Positions 1 through 13,953 of a stretch of DNA of 64,000 bases are shown one piece after another. The DNA is from Chrysomallon squamiferum (taxonomy: Eukaryota > Mollusca > Gastropoda > Neomphalida > Peltospiridae). A program made the position numbers and the translations under genes. The notes under the pieces were generated by a model. The model saw nothing but the letters and a program-made list of their open reading frames with translations. It was not told the DNA's origin and searched no databases. The stretch covers positions 14,861,288 to 14,925,287 of the forward strand of contig CM022673.1 of NCBI GenBank assembly GCA_012295275.1, in the 5' to 3' direction. Positions within the stretch are counted from its first letter, which is position 1; each line of letters begins with the position of its first letter.

Positions 1-74
1 CAAAAAATGTGCGCCTTAAGTATTATAACAATGTTGTTCTTGTAACTGTTTTTTATTTTATAATTCTGCTGTAG

Positions 75-166
75 GGCTACCTCTGGATGATGTAGTTAGA
101 GAGTACAGTAGAGATCGGTTACAAAAACAAGAACAAACGGTGGCTTGTGTTCCTTTGTCAATGTGA
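75..166 (+). CDS. Terminal coding exon of an unidentified gene (partial)
   Basis: A splice acceptor (ctgctgtag) at 66-74 is followed by 29 open codons ending in TGA at 164-166, after two bases that complete a split codon. The peptide begins LPLDDVVREYSRDRLQ and ends in CVPLSM. Its mixed, charged composition differs from the Phe/Ile/Lys-rich peptides that random AT-rich DNA gives here, which is the main reason to believe it. The rest of the gene lies left of the window. I do not recognise the family. No expression evidence is available, so this remains a moderate-confidence exon call. Confidence 0.5.
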
Positions 167-463
167 AGTGTCACAGACTTCATCCATTTTACTCAGTTCT
201 GTTGTTTTTTTTAAATTAAATTCAGCCCAAATCTGTTAAGTATTTTAGATAGTTAATTGTCTGCTATATCTGTGTCATAATAACATTTATCACATTATAG
301 TGATATCTGAAAAGTAAATTCTTCTATTTTACATACCTTATAAAATGTATTTGACTGTTCAAATCTTCAGGCTTTAGTAATTAATTTGTTGACTATAATT
401 AGTAATGTGTGTGTTTTCATTATTAGGAAGGAAAAATACATATTCATTAAACACGTGTGCATG

Positions 464-502
464 CACACACAAACACACACACAGACACACAGACACACAG
501 CT
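464..502. repeat. CA-rich microsatellite
   Basis: Imperfect CA repeat with interspersed AAACAC and CAGACA units, downstream of the terminal exon at 75-166. No gene overlaps it. Confidence 0.8.
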
Positions 503-914
503 GTTTGGAAACTGCCATCTTGAACTGCTGGTCAGTTTCCTTGTACTTACAAAAATAATTTTTTATAGATGTTATATTTCCAGTATATGCCAAAGTTAGC
601 TTGATCTGCTTTGTCATTTATTTTATTTATAGAAATTCATTTTTTGTAAAACATTTTATTATGAATATAAAAAAACAACATAAAAATCAAAAATATTTTT
701 ATTTCTTAAAATAAATGTTATACATCAAATTATATTTTTTCAGGAAATATATGTGTATATAAAATAAAAATACACAGTATGGTAAAAATTATGCAGGGTG
801 CAAAAATAAACTTGTTAAAAATAGCTTGATATCAATGTGGTCACAGAAGAAAATAAACGAGGTAAAATCTCAAATTTTCTCATAACATTATCACTGTAGA
901 AGCAGCATGAAGTG

Positions 915-1286
915 AAGGGAAAACTGGGGACCAATGACCATGGGAACCTTTAAGCCACCCCATAAACTCCTGACTGCAAAATGGTAGACATCTATCCTCC
1001 CTCAATGCAACTACCACACGTGACCTTACCATTGTTTAGAGAACTTTGGAGCAGTCTATCAACAAACCAGTAATAAATTATTTTTATGTGTTTTGATTAC
1101 AATTTAATATTGAGATGATAATACATATTTGTTTTCTGTTAGTAATTTCTTTTGACTTCTAAATACAGTTTTAGTCAGTCACCATGTGGTTCTCTGGTAC
1201 ACTGGACTAACATAATGAAAGTGGTTCTTCTGGGTGAATTGGCCAAATATCCTAAAAATGGCTCATTGGTCCCCAGTTTCCCTTAA
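915..1286. mobile_element. MITE-like element with terminal inverted repeats
   Basis: The left arm at 915-937 (core ACTGGGGACCAATGA) is matched in inverse orientation by the right arm at about 1263-1286 (core TCATTGGTCCCCAGT), with one length difference in an A/T run. The arms enclose about 325 bp with no coding potential. This is the shape of a non-autonomous DNA transposon. Flanking bases do not give a clear target-site duplication, so the exact ends and the superfamily are unresolved. It lies downstream of the ethanolamine kinase gene. Confidence 0.5.
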
Positions 1287-3525
1287 CATTCAATACAGTG
1301 GAAATGTAAAAAAAGAAAGAAAGAACATGTTTATCTCTGTAATTTGAGTACCCAATATGCAAAACAACACCTGAATGTTATTTGAATTGTAAGTATTGTG
1401 CAAAACACAAATCCTAATTCCTATGAAAAACAAGGAGAATAAACACAACATCCACAAATATCACTGTAAACATAAAAATGGTTTTAAAATAACTAAAGAG
1501 TGTCCATTTGTATGGTGAACTGTATATGTTATCATTTTCAAGAACTGGATTACACCATTTCTCTGAAAGGAAAGCCCTTGCAATAAGCAATAAAACAATA
1601 CACCACTAGCTGCTCTAAGGAAAATGTTTCATCCTTCAATAAAAAATATTTTCCACAATACAGATATCACATTGGCAGTATCATAGAAAACATGTTTTGA
1701 AAGCTTTTAATAATATAATTTAAAAAAATATTCTAAATGTATATTGCCCAACAGTTTTTTCCAAAATTATCAGTTTATAGACATGAAATTGCAAAATTGA
1801 GCATACAAGAGAAATATAAGACAAAGTTTAAACATACACTATATTGCACCAGGCAAGAGATAAAACCTTTACTGATTTAAAAGAGAACATTCATGTTCAA
1901 ATAGGTTATTAAAAAGTTTGTTTCTGTCATCCCCATATTAAACCAAAATAATTCACAACTTCAAAAATATTGTTTTCTCCATTACATATACAGCTGTTTA
2001 TAATTTAATTTTATGTAACCTTAATGATAACTGAGTAATGTATGTATATGTTAAGTAAATGGTGATGATATTTAATTAAAAAATAAATGTCTTTTAAAGA
2101 TAAAGATATTTAGTGTTAAAGGAATGAATGAGCACTTATTAAAATACACCCGATTTTTGTGGTTTTTAAAAAACAATTCATGAATGTTTCTACAAATACA
2201 ACATAATAATTTGTAGTTATAAATGCTCCAACACATCTGTTTTTGTAATAATATTCATATTTGAATATGGAATAAAAATGTACAGGTAAAAGTAGCCAAA
2301 AAATAGTGACAATATGGATCTTACAAAAATTTAAAATATAAAAAATTCATAAATCTCAGCAAATATATATTTCAACAGCTTGTAAATTTACAGATTAGTT
2401 TCATATTATGCAGAGTAAGGCACTAAAATTTAAACATCTCTTCAAAGACATTAACTCTCTCCATTCAGCACTGCTGAACAAATAATTAAAAATATAAGAA
2501 AGAACAAAATGTTTATACTACGGACAGTAACAGATGAAGTCAATTAAAAATTAATCATTATACAAAATTGTAACAGTGAAAATCTTCATACCTGATCCCA
2601 TTATGACGGAGTTAGAACAAAACTTTATACTGTTTTTAAATAGGACACATTTGAGCACATTATTTCAAATTGTGGTTGTATAAATCTTTTGACTAAAATT
2701 AACCATAATCATTTTAAAATAAAATAAAATAAAACAAAATAAAATAAAATAATGAAATATGAAAGACATGATTTAAATGAAATAATTTGTTTCTGAAATC
2801 CAAGTCTCAGTTAATATCTCACATCATTATTTTTTCAGTATTTATCTTCATCTTCTGTTACTTTATTATTTTTATTGTTATTATTATTATTATTATTATT
2901 ACAATTTACTTCATGATTATTTTCCATTTCATTTCAGCATCCTTTCATCCTAATCTGCATTATTTATAAATAAATAATTAAAAATATGTAAGGTAATTAA
3001 TGCTCCAACACTGTTATTGGACAGTAAAACATTTTTTAAATATTTTTAAAAATTATATAATTACACACGTAATAATTTATGATTAATAATCTGAAGACTG
3101 AATTAAACAACATTATTATCTGCCAGTACTAATGAAAAAAACAAAAAGTTAAAAATCTTAGAATTGTCCAAATTAAATATATATTAATAATTATTGCAAT
3201 GCAATGCTGAAAACTATATTTTAATCAGTAAAATAAAAATACTGAAAGTTTTTTGTAGCAAAGTATTAAATATACAAAAGCAGGCAGTAATATATCAAAA
3301 CCTTCACCAAAAATAATTTTAAACGGATTTCTAATTATATTTTGCAGTGGAATGGTATTTTTTCTTAGAAAAAGCTTGCGATGGGGTGGGCTGTATTTCA
3401 CATGAAAAATGATAAGGAATGTGCTAAAACCAAGAGAACTGTAACCCAGTTTATAGAGTAAAAATTCCTGTGTTAGAAAGTTTGTAAAATGATTTAAGTA
3501 TTCACACTGCATATGTTGACACACA

Positions 3526-6500
3526 TTACTTGAGATCAAAAACTTGATCTCTCCTTCGAAAATATTCTTTAAACCGCGTCACACTGTATCTGAAAGAAAA
3601 ATACAACAAATATATTTGACAAATTTTTCTTATTTCTTTTTTTACAATAGAAAAAAATCATAAAAAATCAAACACATATATATTCATGTCAAATCTGCAT
3701 GAATCAAAAATGCTTGTTTAACATACTTTAAATTTAGTTTTTAAAAACTACAAAATTTTGTAAAAGAACAAGTCATGTTTTAATGTTTTTTTTGGGGTGG
3801 GTTTGTTGATCTTTAAAATGACTATGTGACATTCAACACTTCATTAGAAACAGTTTTAATTTACAAATTAGCTATTATGTTTATGTGTTAGTATTTCTGC
3901 AAGTGTAATAGAAACGTGTACATATTTATTCTTTAGTTTCAAAAAGACTGACAGGAATTATCTGGAATTGGTAAATAATACAAAAACAACCTGCAGTGAA
4001 TTTCTTTTATTAAGCTTGTTACAATATAAAAAATGAAATAAACTCACTCCAGGAAATCAAAGTCAATCTCAGAATACTCGGCTTGAATCAGTGCCCACAC
4101 TCCCCATAAGAAATGTGATGCCTGGAATGGAAATGTGTAGCTTTACTCTTCAATGTGCATGCACAAAAAGGAAAATAGAAGAGATTATTTTTGGTCAAAG
4201 GTTACATCAGCTAGGTGGTTTGTATTTGTCACAGGAATTTTGCCAGAGTGAAGGAATCACAGCAGGCTGGAAAGGTAAACAGATCAAAGGTTTTAAGATT
4301 TACTAACAAAAATGTAATATTCACCAGAGAACACAGATTGACCATCACATAGAAACTTTGAACATCCTCATCTGTCACTTCCAATGGATTGTCTTGTGTA
4401 AACTTGTTGAAGTAGTCTAAATATGTTCGTATCCATGACAACTGTTGTTGTTCACTAGGATACCATTTGTAATCAATTTCCTCCATACCTAAATAATAAT
4501 TTTTTTTTTAAAATTTAAATAAAAAAAGAGGACAGTCATTTAAATAACAAAAATGCTGAATAATAAGTTGAAATCTAAAAAGATTTATATTACTTTTATT
4601 TAATTATTTTTTCAAATGACCATTATTAAGTTAAAAAATAAATAAAAACATTAAACATCTTAAAAACATTCTAAAGCATCTGAAAAGTCTAAATGTCACT
4701 TAATGCTGTTACAACAATCTCTAACTGTGACAATACAAATAAGCTGCTAAAAGCAATTCTTATACTTCCAATTTATCATTTCACATTTTTTCAGTGACCT
4801 TTCATTGCTAAATAAAAACAAATTCGTATTAGAAAATAATATGGCTGTTAGCATACAACTTAATGCCATCATTTTATCCCTCTGCAACTTGAGACATGAC
4901 ACATTGCCTTTACGTGACAAACTAATAGTGGCATATATTTCTCTGCTTTAGTTAAAACATTTCCTTACTGAAAGATACAACTTAAAAAATAAACATGTAA
5001 GCCTATTTAAGTAAGCATATTGTCAGATTTTCTAATTTAATACTACAAAGGCAGTGAAATAAGTCAATTAAAAAGTATAACACAAAAATTTTCTAAGTGA
5101 TGATACTGCTGACTACAAGTTCATGCTTAATGAAAGGAAATAAACTATTATTATATTAAAATAGAATATTGTACAAATTAGCATTTTTATTCATGTTACC
5201 ATTTATTGCATAAGATTTTCCATTTCTTCCATAGATACTGACTAGACATATCAACCATTGATTCTAGCGAGATGAGTGAACTCATTTTCAGGCAGGAAAT
5301 TTAAAAGGTGTTAATAAATTATATGTTGACTGGTCACTATATCATAATAGTATAAAAATTATGCAGTGGCAATTTGAATGCAGACCACTGTTGCCATAAA
5401 TTTTATTTTTATGTCAATACACTGAAACAAAAATTTATATGTAAATAAAATGCAACTATAATATAGAGTTCTGTAGAAAAGTAATGTTTTTAATCTAAGT
5501 TTTGTTCACTGAAAGTCCCTATTTTCATTCTTTAACCCACCATATACATTTACTTTAAATGAATAATATACTGATTTGTAAAAATATTTGTTTATTCTTC
5601 ATTATTTTTAAATAACTTCACTGTAAAAAAAATAAAAAAAATAAAAAAGTATTTTAAAATATCAGTTAAGATAAGATAACAAATAAAATTATTGATTTGG
5701 AAGTATGCAGAATATATTTAGATTATTTATCTGTATCATAAATGGTACATTTTATGTTAATGTTCCACATATGCACTGATGCAGTGAAAATATACTAACC
5801 TACATATTCATTGAAATGATTTCCAATATCAAATGGTTGGTAATTGTAAAAGGTATATTCATAGTCAATGAAACAAACTTTATCTGGAAAGAAAAGAAAA
5901 GATTTCATATTAAATCTACAAAAATATTCTTTGTCTACAGCAAATGATATTAGAGATTGTAAATAAAACATAAAAATGATATCTATCATTATCTATTAGA
6001 GATAGTTTTGTTAATAGAACCTGCAAGTGATGTTATAAAGAGATAGAGGTGGTAAATAATAGCTACATGTGATGCTATGAATACTGCAACAGGTACAAAC
6101 ATGTGATGACACAGAGAGTGAGAACACGCACACATACCAGCAGTGTAACACATACTGTAAATACATATATAAGTGATATACACATATGAACACTCCAGTC
6201 ATGTAACATAATTGTGAACAGATTTCACACATATTAAAACAGACACCACACATATTACATACAGATCCATACCAGTGATATAATGTATATATTTTAAATT
6301 AATACTGTAAACAAACATTATACCAGTGACTGTAAACACACATCCCTGTAGTATACAAAAAGGTTACAGATATTGTAAACAGACATCCACATATAAAAAG
6401 GTTACAGATATTTTAAACAGACACCTACATATAAAAAGGTTTCAGACACCTACCACAGGTTTCGTCATAGAGTATATTCTGCAGTAGTAAGTCATTGTGG

Positions 6501-9500
6501 CTGTAAACAACAGGGCAGTCCATTTTTTCAAGATGTCTTGTTAAAACAGCAAACTCTTCCTGTAAGTTCTTCTTTGATCCCAGGTTTTCCTCAAATCTAG
6601 AAAAACATCAGCAGAAAACTGTAATTTCTAATTTCTGTACATTCAAGATTATCCTTTATGTGTATTTGCTATTTCTAACATTAAAAGATATTCTGAACAA
6701 AAATAGTTTGCTTTTATCTTTCATTACCCAAGCAGTACTAGTACTTCCCATTAATAATGTGACTTGTTCTAACTCACTTCAGTACCAGACATAAGTGAGA
6801 CATAAGTGCAGTAAATATGAAAGCCATCTTTTTGTTTAGCATTGTGTAGTTATTCACCCTGAGTGTGTACAAAATCAATTAACACACTGGAATTATCCTT
6901 CTTTTTATGTAACTTACACTGATTCCAAAAATTCAGAATTTTATATAATGTTTGATTTTATCTTTCTCATTATATACTTCATTAATTGAATGTACATGTA
7001 GTTACATAGCCACGTCATTCTAGTTCCTGTCAGGGATCAAAAAATATATAAATAAATAAACAATTCCATGACCAGCAAATTATTTTTTGTTCTATTTTTA
7101 CATTCACATTTACTCATGAATTTGGCAATGTTCAGACCTCAGAATAAAAAGTTACTTTTAATGGAGTGTGTTTTGCACTCCTTTTTTTCCCATTATTATT
7201 AGAATAAATATAAAATTAATAAAATACAAAAAAAATAAGGTTCTAAAATATAATTTGGGTAATAATTAAAACATGAAATAATGGAATAATTAAAACAGTA
7301 GAAATTTGGGGGTAGTTTGTGGCTGCGTATTGTTAAACTTCCTTTCATAATAAAATACTGATAAAGAATTCTAATATCAAACAATTTGTTGTTTTTGTAT
7401 AGAAATTCATCATAATTTAACAGCTTGATACATTTAAATATGAAAGCCAGAAATATTTATGGATTCAGCACTGTGTAAACACATTTCACAAAGAGTCTAA
7501 TTGTGCATTGTTAATGCATATCGGTATTAACAGCAACTGCTGAAATGTATTTCACAGTGTTTATTGTTATTATTATTATTATTATTATTTTCAAATATTT
7601 CTAGTACTTTTTAAATTACTAATTGTATGTGTTTAAACAAATGTCATTATGACAAATGTTGCAAAAAGATTTGATTTAAATACAAAAGGCATATACATCA
7701 ACATTGAAAATAGGAGAAACTGACATAATAAGATGACATGTACATCAGTTATAAACAATGGACAGTAAATATATGAGGTATGCTAAACAATGCAAACAAA
7801 ACACTGTTGAAGACATTTTTAACACATTTTCACATGTGCATCTCTGTTATTCAGTAATATCTATTTTGTGACAGAAATCAATATGTATGTATGTGTGTTT
7901 GTGTATATGTCTGTGTGTGTGCGTGCGTGTATGGTGAACCAAAAGCATATGGACAACAGGTTAAGTGTGTTACTGCATTGTCTGTATTGTACTGTTATCA
8001 ATTTTAAATCATTTAGTGATAAGCAGAAGATTAGGTGTATTACATGCAGCTATTGTCATTTATATCTTAGACTGCCATGGCCAAGAAGTTAATTATAACT
8101 ATAGTGGTTGTGTTGTATTAGTATAAATTAATGGGGTTTTTTTTTTTTTTTTGCATTATTGTATAAAATTTATTATAATAATAATAAATAAAAAAATAAT
8201 AATATTTATACGTAATCTCAAAATAAACACTAACATTTACTCTCTACCTACTTTTGGGTAACCCTGCGTGTATGTGTGTGTGTACAAAACAAACTGTTAA
8301 AAATAACGACCAAAAATACTTGAGAAACTGAAATATTATAAACTCACTTTTTTTGCATTTCTGGATCTGAAAATTTTTCTGGACAATGGCTGAAAAAGAT
8401 TTCCATTTTCTTGAAGTAGTACAGCACGTTTTCACCAACAGCAGGGCCCTTCAGAGAATGAAGTTTGGCCATTTCTTTTGCTATCAGTCTTTAAAAAGAA
8501 TAAAACAAACAGAATCAATATAATTTAAATTAAACAAACAAAAAAAAAAAAAAAAATCAAATAAAGGAACAAAAACACAGTAACAAAGGAAATGTCAAAA
8601 TAATTTGATGTTGGCAAGAGATATATATTTAATTCATATAATGATAAGATATATTAGATCTACTAAACGAACCTCTGGATCTTTTTATCATAAACTGCCA
8701 TTTCTTGTGTGAGTGGTTTCCCCTTCAGATAGCCATAAGCCATTCCATTTGTAAATGTGCAGTACACAGGGGCAGAACAACCAGCTGCATGAAGAATTCT
8801 GAAAGCTTCTAATTCTGCCTTACGATCAATGAACAGTTCAGTTTTCTGACCATAAATTCGAATCAATACCATGTCATCAGCATCAGTAGGACAATAACAA
8901 CCAAACAGAAAATTTGATATACCTGTTGTGAAGTACTGAAAAAAATGTTTTGTTTATATTCAGGAGTCTCTGTTGTAACACATTATGTTGTTAAGCTAAA
9001 ATCTTAAATAAAAACATATACAATCACATAAACACATAATTTTAAATATTTTTAACATATTTTATTAGTTTTAAAAAAAATAAGTTATCATAACCGTATT
9101 TATAATTATTAAAAATAAATATGTCATCTCAACCATATTTATTATTTTTTTAAAATGTCAGTCACCTTATGTTATTCTATTCTCATTTAATTTCAGATGA
9201 ATGCTGAAAACAAATTTAAAAATACATGCCAAATTACCCTTAACTCTTTTAAATAAACAAACAAAAACAAACTGAAAAAATTCCTGATATTTCTTGTCAC
9301 TTATTTTTGATGTTAAAAAAATAAAAAAATAAAAAATAAAATAATAATAATAATAATAATGTGGTATGTTTCCAGGTTTATACATTTATGGTTTTATGAA
9401 TTATTTTCTCTACATGAATGAACATCTTTGGCATGGCAAACAGGTACTATATAATACATACCCTATAGACGTGTGCATGTCCTCCATAAAATCTTTATTT

Positions 9501-10534
9501 TTGTTAATTTGCTGTACATCACCTTTCAAGTCTTTAAATTGATTTTTTCCCTTTTCATGTTTTACACCTAACTTGTTTTCTAAAAAGTACTAAATAAATA
9601 ATTTAAAAATGTGTGTGTGTGTGTGTGTGTTTGTGTGTTAGAAATAAAAGCATTCCTAATCTGCAAGTATTTTAAACTAATCCAACAAAAATTTGAAAAC
9701 CTAACTTTCCATTCAGTGTGAATAGATTTCTGCTTTCTACACTAAATTTTGTTTTCTTTGTTTTTCTTTTGTCAAACATTTAAAAAAATGTATATTCTTT
9801 TTACAGCTTATTCTCAATAACAAGTTATAACCAATAAATTAAATGCTGAATTTGTCAGAGAAAGAAGAAAATTGGATACGAGAAAAATAAATAAATCCTG
9901 TCATCTGATATTAGATAAACAAAATCACTGATCGTGTATGACAAGCCTTTGTATCAACAGGCTTAAATAATTTGATAGTGAGTTCACAGTATATGTAGGT
10001 CCTATTATATAAATCTCAAAATATATTTAAGTATGGTCAATATCTCATGTTTCAAAAAAGTCTATTTCATAAACAATCAAGTAATTTTTACTTACAAACT
10101 AGCAACGTTAACTTTTTTATAACAAATAAAGCATATACCTGCTGAATTTCAAAACAATGTCATTCAAGCTAAGAACAAGAATACAGTTATGAAAAATAAT
10201 AATTAATATAATAACCACAATGCTAATGCATAGCTGGAGTCACATTTATACAACTAAGCTATAAAAGATCGAACACATTAATCAACATGATTTTTTTTTT
10301 TTTTTTTTCTTTTCTATAATATTATGATTTACACCTGCAAATATGTAGTCATTAAGTCAAGTCATACGATTAATTTAATGAATTTAAGAATGTTCTTGAT
10401 ACCTTCAGCTGAATATCTGTCCTGGTCCATGAAGGTTTCAATTTGCAAACTAGATTCAATGCCTGTTCATCTGGTTTAAGTCTGTCAATCGTGATATCAA
10501 AATGTGAAATATCGCTTCCACTGTTTTCATTCAT
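3526..10534 (-). CDS. ETNK1: Ethanolamine kinase (complete, 8 exons)
   Basis: Eight exons splice in phase into 354 aa: 10403-10534, 8673-8935, 8348-8488, 6454-6596, 5800-5883, 4325-4488, 4048-4121 and 3526-3589 (TAA at 3526-3528). Ethanolamine kinases phosphorylate ethanolamine with ATP, the first step of the cytosolic CDP-ethanolamine route to phosphatidylethanolamine. Visible hallmarks are the N-lobe TTGISN and VLIRIYG strings (exon 2), the catalytic HNDLLLQN motif near residue 212 (exon 4), IDYEY with the metal-binding Asp near 233, and DIGNHFNE (exon 5). The ending ASHFLWGVWALIQAEYSEID then RFKEYF matches ETNK better than choline kinase. The length is close to the roughly 360 aa of animal ETNK1. 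All introns are GT-AG; the donors of exons 2 and 5 are weak. The start is the only ATG in exon 1 that keeps phase with the conserved N-terminus. No frameshift or missing catalytic residue is seen. Confidence 0.93.
6346..6455. repeat. Tandem repeat next to an exon boundary in the ethanolamine kinase gene
   Basis: Three imperfect units of roughly 44 bp, each with a form of AAAAAGGTTACAGATATT and ACAGACACCTACAT. The array ends at the 5' splice site of exon 4 (- strand GTAGGT, 6448-6453). The adjoining unit carries the same ACACCTAC string and so a second copy of the donor sequence. Confidence 0.7.
9611..9638. repeat. GT microsatellite in ethanolamine kinase intron 1
   Basis: Near-perfect (GT)n run with one TTGT interruption, inside the long first intron (8936-10402). 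The rest of that intron is AT-rich and holds nothing else I can support. Confidence 0.85.
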
Positions 10535-10865
10535 TTTGCAAAAATAGTTGCAGACGATGTGAAATTACTCTGTACCCATTATCAGCCTCGTTCTGAATGC
10601 TCGATAAGCTTTAAAAATAAAAAAAATAAAAATAAAATGTGTGACCTTCACCTTGCTTTTTCTTTACTTTTTTTACGTGGGGTTTTGTTTGTTTGTTGTT
10701 TGTTATTATTTTTTTTTATTATTTTCTTTTTTGGTTTGTTTCTTTTTTTCTTCTCGTTTAGAGTAATAAAATAAAATGCATAAAGTTTTATTTTATTTTA
10801 TTCATTATTATTATAATCGTAAGATTAATCACCAACGTCATCATTACTACTATACTACTACAATT

Positions 10866-10898
<33 letters not shown>

Positions 10899-11478
10899 TA
10901 AAATCACCTGGCTTGTTAAAAGTATCATCAGCTAAAAATATCACCGAACATCTAAGGAAAAAGGTTCATAGGATAATGTTGACGGTATCGTCTCCGATAT
11001 ATTGAGAGGTCAAGTGTTTGTGTGGCAGTATGAACATCTATTTAAAAATGTTAAATTTAACTTTGAATACCAACCATGCCATTATACAAATTAATTCTTC
11101 ATCCAAAAGGTTTCCGGTTGGTTACACAATGTAACGATGTTGCTCAGTGCAGAAACAGTAAAAATATATCTTTAATTTTATTTTATTTTTTTATTTTTTT
11201 TCCCCTCATTGGTCTTTTTTTTTTTATCGTGAATATTTTTTCTGCTTCACCGACTTGTTTTTTTTGTTTTGATTTTTTTTTTCAGTTTGATTTATGTTTT
11301 CGGTTGGGTTCATCGCCTCGGTAAACGTAGAATTGTGGTGCTCTCTAATCATTTATAAGAACGGACAAAATGCTATTTTTGAAATTATTGAAATGGGATG
11401 CTAAAAAGATGATGACTAATGTGTATTTAACGATGCCAATAAAGTCTGCATTGTCCGTGACCTAGTCAGTTTCTTTTA

Positions 11479-11510
<32 letters not shown>

Positions 11511-13947
11511 GTTGTTTTTTTGTTGGTATTTTTTTTTTTTTTGCCGGGTGTAGTTTCAATGTTCTTTGTTATTCAGTTCGTCTACTCCTTTGGCTACTTC
11601 AGAACTCCAGTAAACATCACACTTCTTATTGAACTAACTGCATGAGTAATTGTTCTGTTGTAATGTATTTTTTGTACTGTTCCACACCGGATTAAGCATT
11701 TACAAAATGTAATAGTTCGCACATTCATGTAACTTATCCTGCTTTTTGATAGTTTTGTCAATTCACTGCTTTAACTCGCAATTTAATAGTTTTTTCTTTT
11801 TTTATTATTGTTCCTTTTTATCAAATTTACTAGTTGTCGGTTTTCAAATTTGACAATGGTCTGAAAACTGACTGGCCATTTGTGGCCGGGTGCGTATATC
11901 ACCCTCACACAAAAACTACACAATGTCGATGTCGATTACATCTTTAATTTCTCAGTTTGATTGTACAACATGATATACAATAACAGTATAACATTATAAA
12001 ATAGTATTGTAATTATAGTGCAGAGAACTGGCCCAAACGTCTTTCTACCTTACCAGATTATCTCCGTTCTATTTTGAACTCTCTTTCACCACAGGCACAC
12101 CGATAACATCTTACACCCCTGACCAAAGCACCAGTGACAGTGTTTACCATATAATAAAGCCCCACGTGTCTTGGAGGATTTTCACAAGTACTTTACGTTT
12201 AAACAAGGAGAAATAATATTTTATATTTTTATACAAATAACAAAACAATTACCGATTTATTTTCCATACACAAGAATAATTTGCACATAGCGCCATTTCA
12301 GCATTAGACATTTTACCGCAGTCTGTACAGTTCAGTTTATTTATAGTAGCAGTATAATAGTAGATTCTGTATTTTATTCATAATTATTGTTTTGTTGAAG
12401 GTTTTTTTTTTTTTTTCTTTGATTTTTAATTTATTATTATTATTTGTATTTGTATTATTTATTTATTTTTCGTTCTCCCGTTTACAAAAATCTCGATGTA
12501 AATGTATTGTTTTCACTCGTTTTACAGTTTGAAAGAAAGGTTCTGATGCTAACATCACAGAAATACGTTATTTTAAAAAATAGGATCACTGAACAAGAGA
12601 ACTATGTCGGTGAAATGCGCAATACTTCAAATCTTATCCATCTGGGCTGACATCAGTATTATTTTCTGTTATGCATACCGCGTCATTTTAACGTCACCAG
12701 CTGTGTAATCCAAAGTTTTCAAACAAAAACAGATCAAATCAGTTGATATTGATAAGCAAATGAATTTCGCTGTTATTTTTAGACTGGACACGATCCGAGT
12801 TGAAACGGCGTTAAAAAAACAGCAAAGTGGGGACAACTGACGTAACACGATACAAAGCGTTTATTTTTTGCAGTCGAAAGAAGTGTTAACTGGGCTACTG
12901 TACAAAAAGACTAAAGAATAAATCCTTTATTTAACATGAGCTGATAAACTGTTTGTTACAAAGTGTCAAAAGTTAATTCAGTTATAATATTGATATTCCT
13001 TTATAAGGGACGTCATTCACAGAGAATTAAAAAACTCCCACTGTTTCTGAATAAATCAATGTTTTTAAAGAGCTTCCTATTCGTCACGCAATCCAACTTA
13101 ATCTTTATTCACGCACCACTTCTAAAATATGAAGCTTTGAGAAAAATAGAATCATCCAATTTTATTATGCTTCATGCAGCCAATAATTCATCTGAGACTA
13201 TTTACATTTTGTGCAAATGCTTTTTGCACAATGCATTTTATTTTATTTTGTTTGTTTTGCCTTTATTATTTTATTTTGTATGGTCATAAGTAAACAATTT
13301 CGTGATATATAAATACAAACGACTTGATGAAAATAAAGATTCTGACAGGTAAACGTTGGAGATCTGTCGGTTGTCATCGAAACTGTACGAGCTCAATAAA
13401 TGTTCTGTATGGGAACATATGGCATGGCTTGAATAATAACATTGTAATTGTTACACATCAAACTCCAGATAAACACCAGAGTCAGTGCAATTTATTGTTA
13501 AAAAAAAAAAGAAAAAAAAAAAGTTAATTCTATTGCTATCGTTTAATATTATCTAAATAAAATAAACAAAAATATTTTCTTCTATTTCAGAATCTGAAAT
13601 TGTTCTGCTAGTCGGTGGATTTCATAATTTTGATTTTGTATACAAAAGATAAATCCTGCTTATTCATATGAGCAGTTTATTTTCATTTGGTACGCATGAA
13701 CTTGCATGCAGACTACTACTAGCAGCTTGTATGTTAACATTCAATCATATCACTTGTCAGAGTAGTTGTGTAACAACATTCAAATGCCAATTTGGTAGAA
13801 AAAAAATTCCATTGTTCAAAAAGGCATAAATTGTTAATGTGCAACACAATCTTCAAAACAAACAAAAACACACCCACCTGCCTCCATTGTACAAATAAAA
13901 AAAATATAAAAAAATAAATGAACAGTTAAACAGCAAAGAGGTGTAGT
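10535..13947. other. Upstream region of ethanolamine kinase; no gene seen
   Basis: This stretch carries the 5' flank and presumably the promoter of the ethanolamine kinase gene, plus the far downstream side of the SEC14/spectrin gene. Long poly-T/A tracts, (TTA)n at about 10872-10900 and (AC)n at 11479-11510 are present. Small open frames such as 10559-10774, 11076-11324 and 12963-13289 are rich in Phe, Ile and Lys and show no domain. I could not place a transcription start with confidence. Confidence 0.5.
11479..11510. repeat. AC microsatellite
   Basis: (AC)n run followed by a short (AT)n tract, intergenic. Confidence 0.85.
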
Positions 13948-13953
13948 TTTATT
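13948..13953 (-). terminator. Candidate polyadenylation signal of the SEC14/spectrin gene
   Basis: TTTATT on the + strand reads AATAAA on the - strand, about 640 bases after the stop codon at 14594-14596. It is the first canonical hexamer I found downstream of that stop. In such AT-rich DNA this could be chance. Confidence 0.35.

Larger units (their letters stand above)
167..3525. other. Intergenic AT-rich DNA between two convergent genes
   Basis: This stretch separates the + strand terminal exon at 75-166 from the - strand stop codon of ethanolamine kinase at 3526. It must contain the 3' untranslated regions of both genes, but I cannot place either polyadenylation site. Besides the inverted-repeat element at 915-1286 it holds simple repeats: an (AAAAT)n run at about 2714-2752 and a (TTA)n run at about 2878-2900. 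Open frames here, such as 2787-2969, are poly-Ile/Phe readings of low-complexity DNA. Confidence 0.6.

Noticed and set aside
10559-10774. Small + strand frame ending in a poly-Phe stretch
   Set aside because: Produced by T-rich low-complexity DNA upstream of ethanolamine kinase; no support.
12963-13289. 108-aa + strand open frame
   Set aside because: Phe/Leu/Ile-rich, with no domain and no splice or start context; it fits chance in AT-rich DNA.
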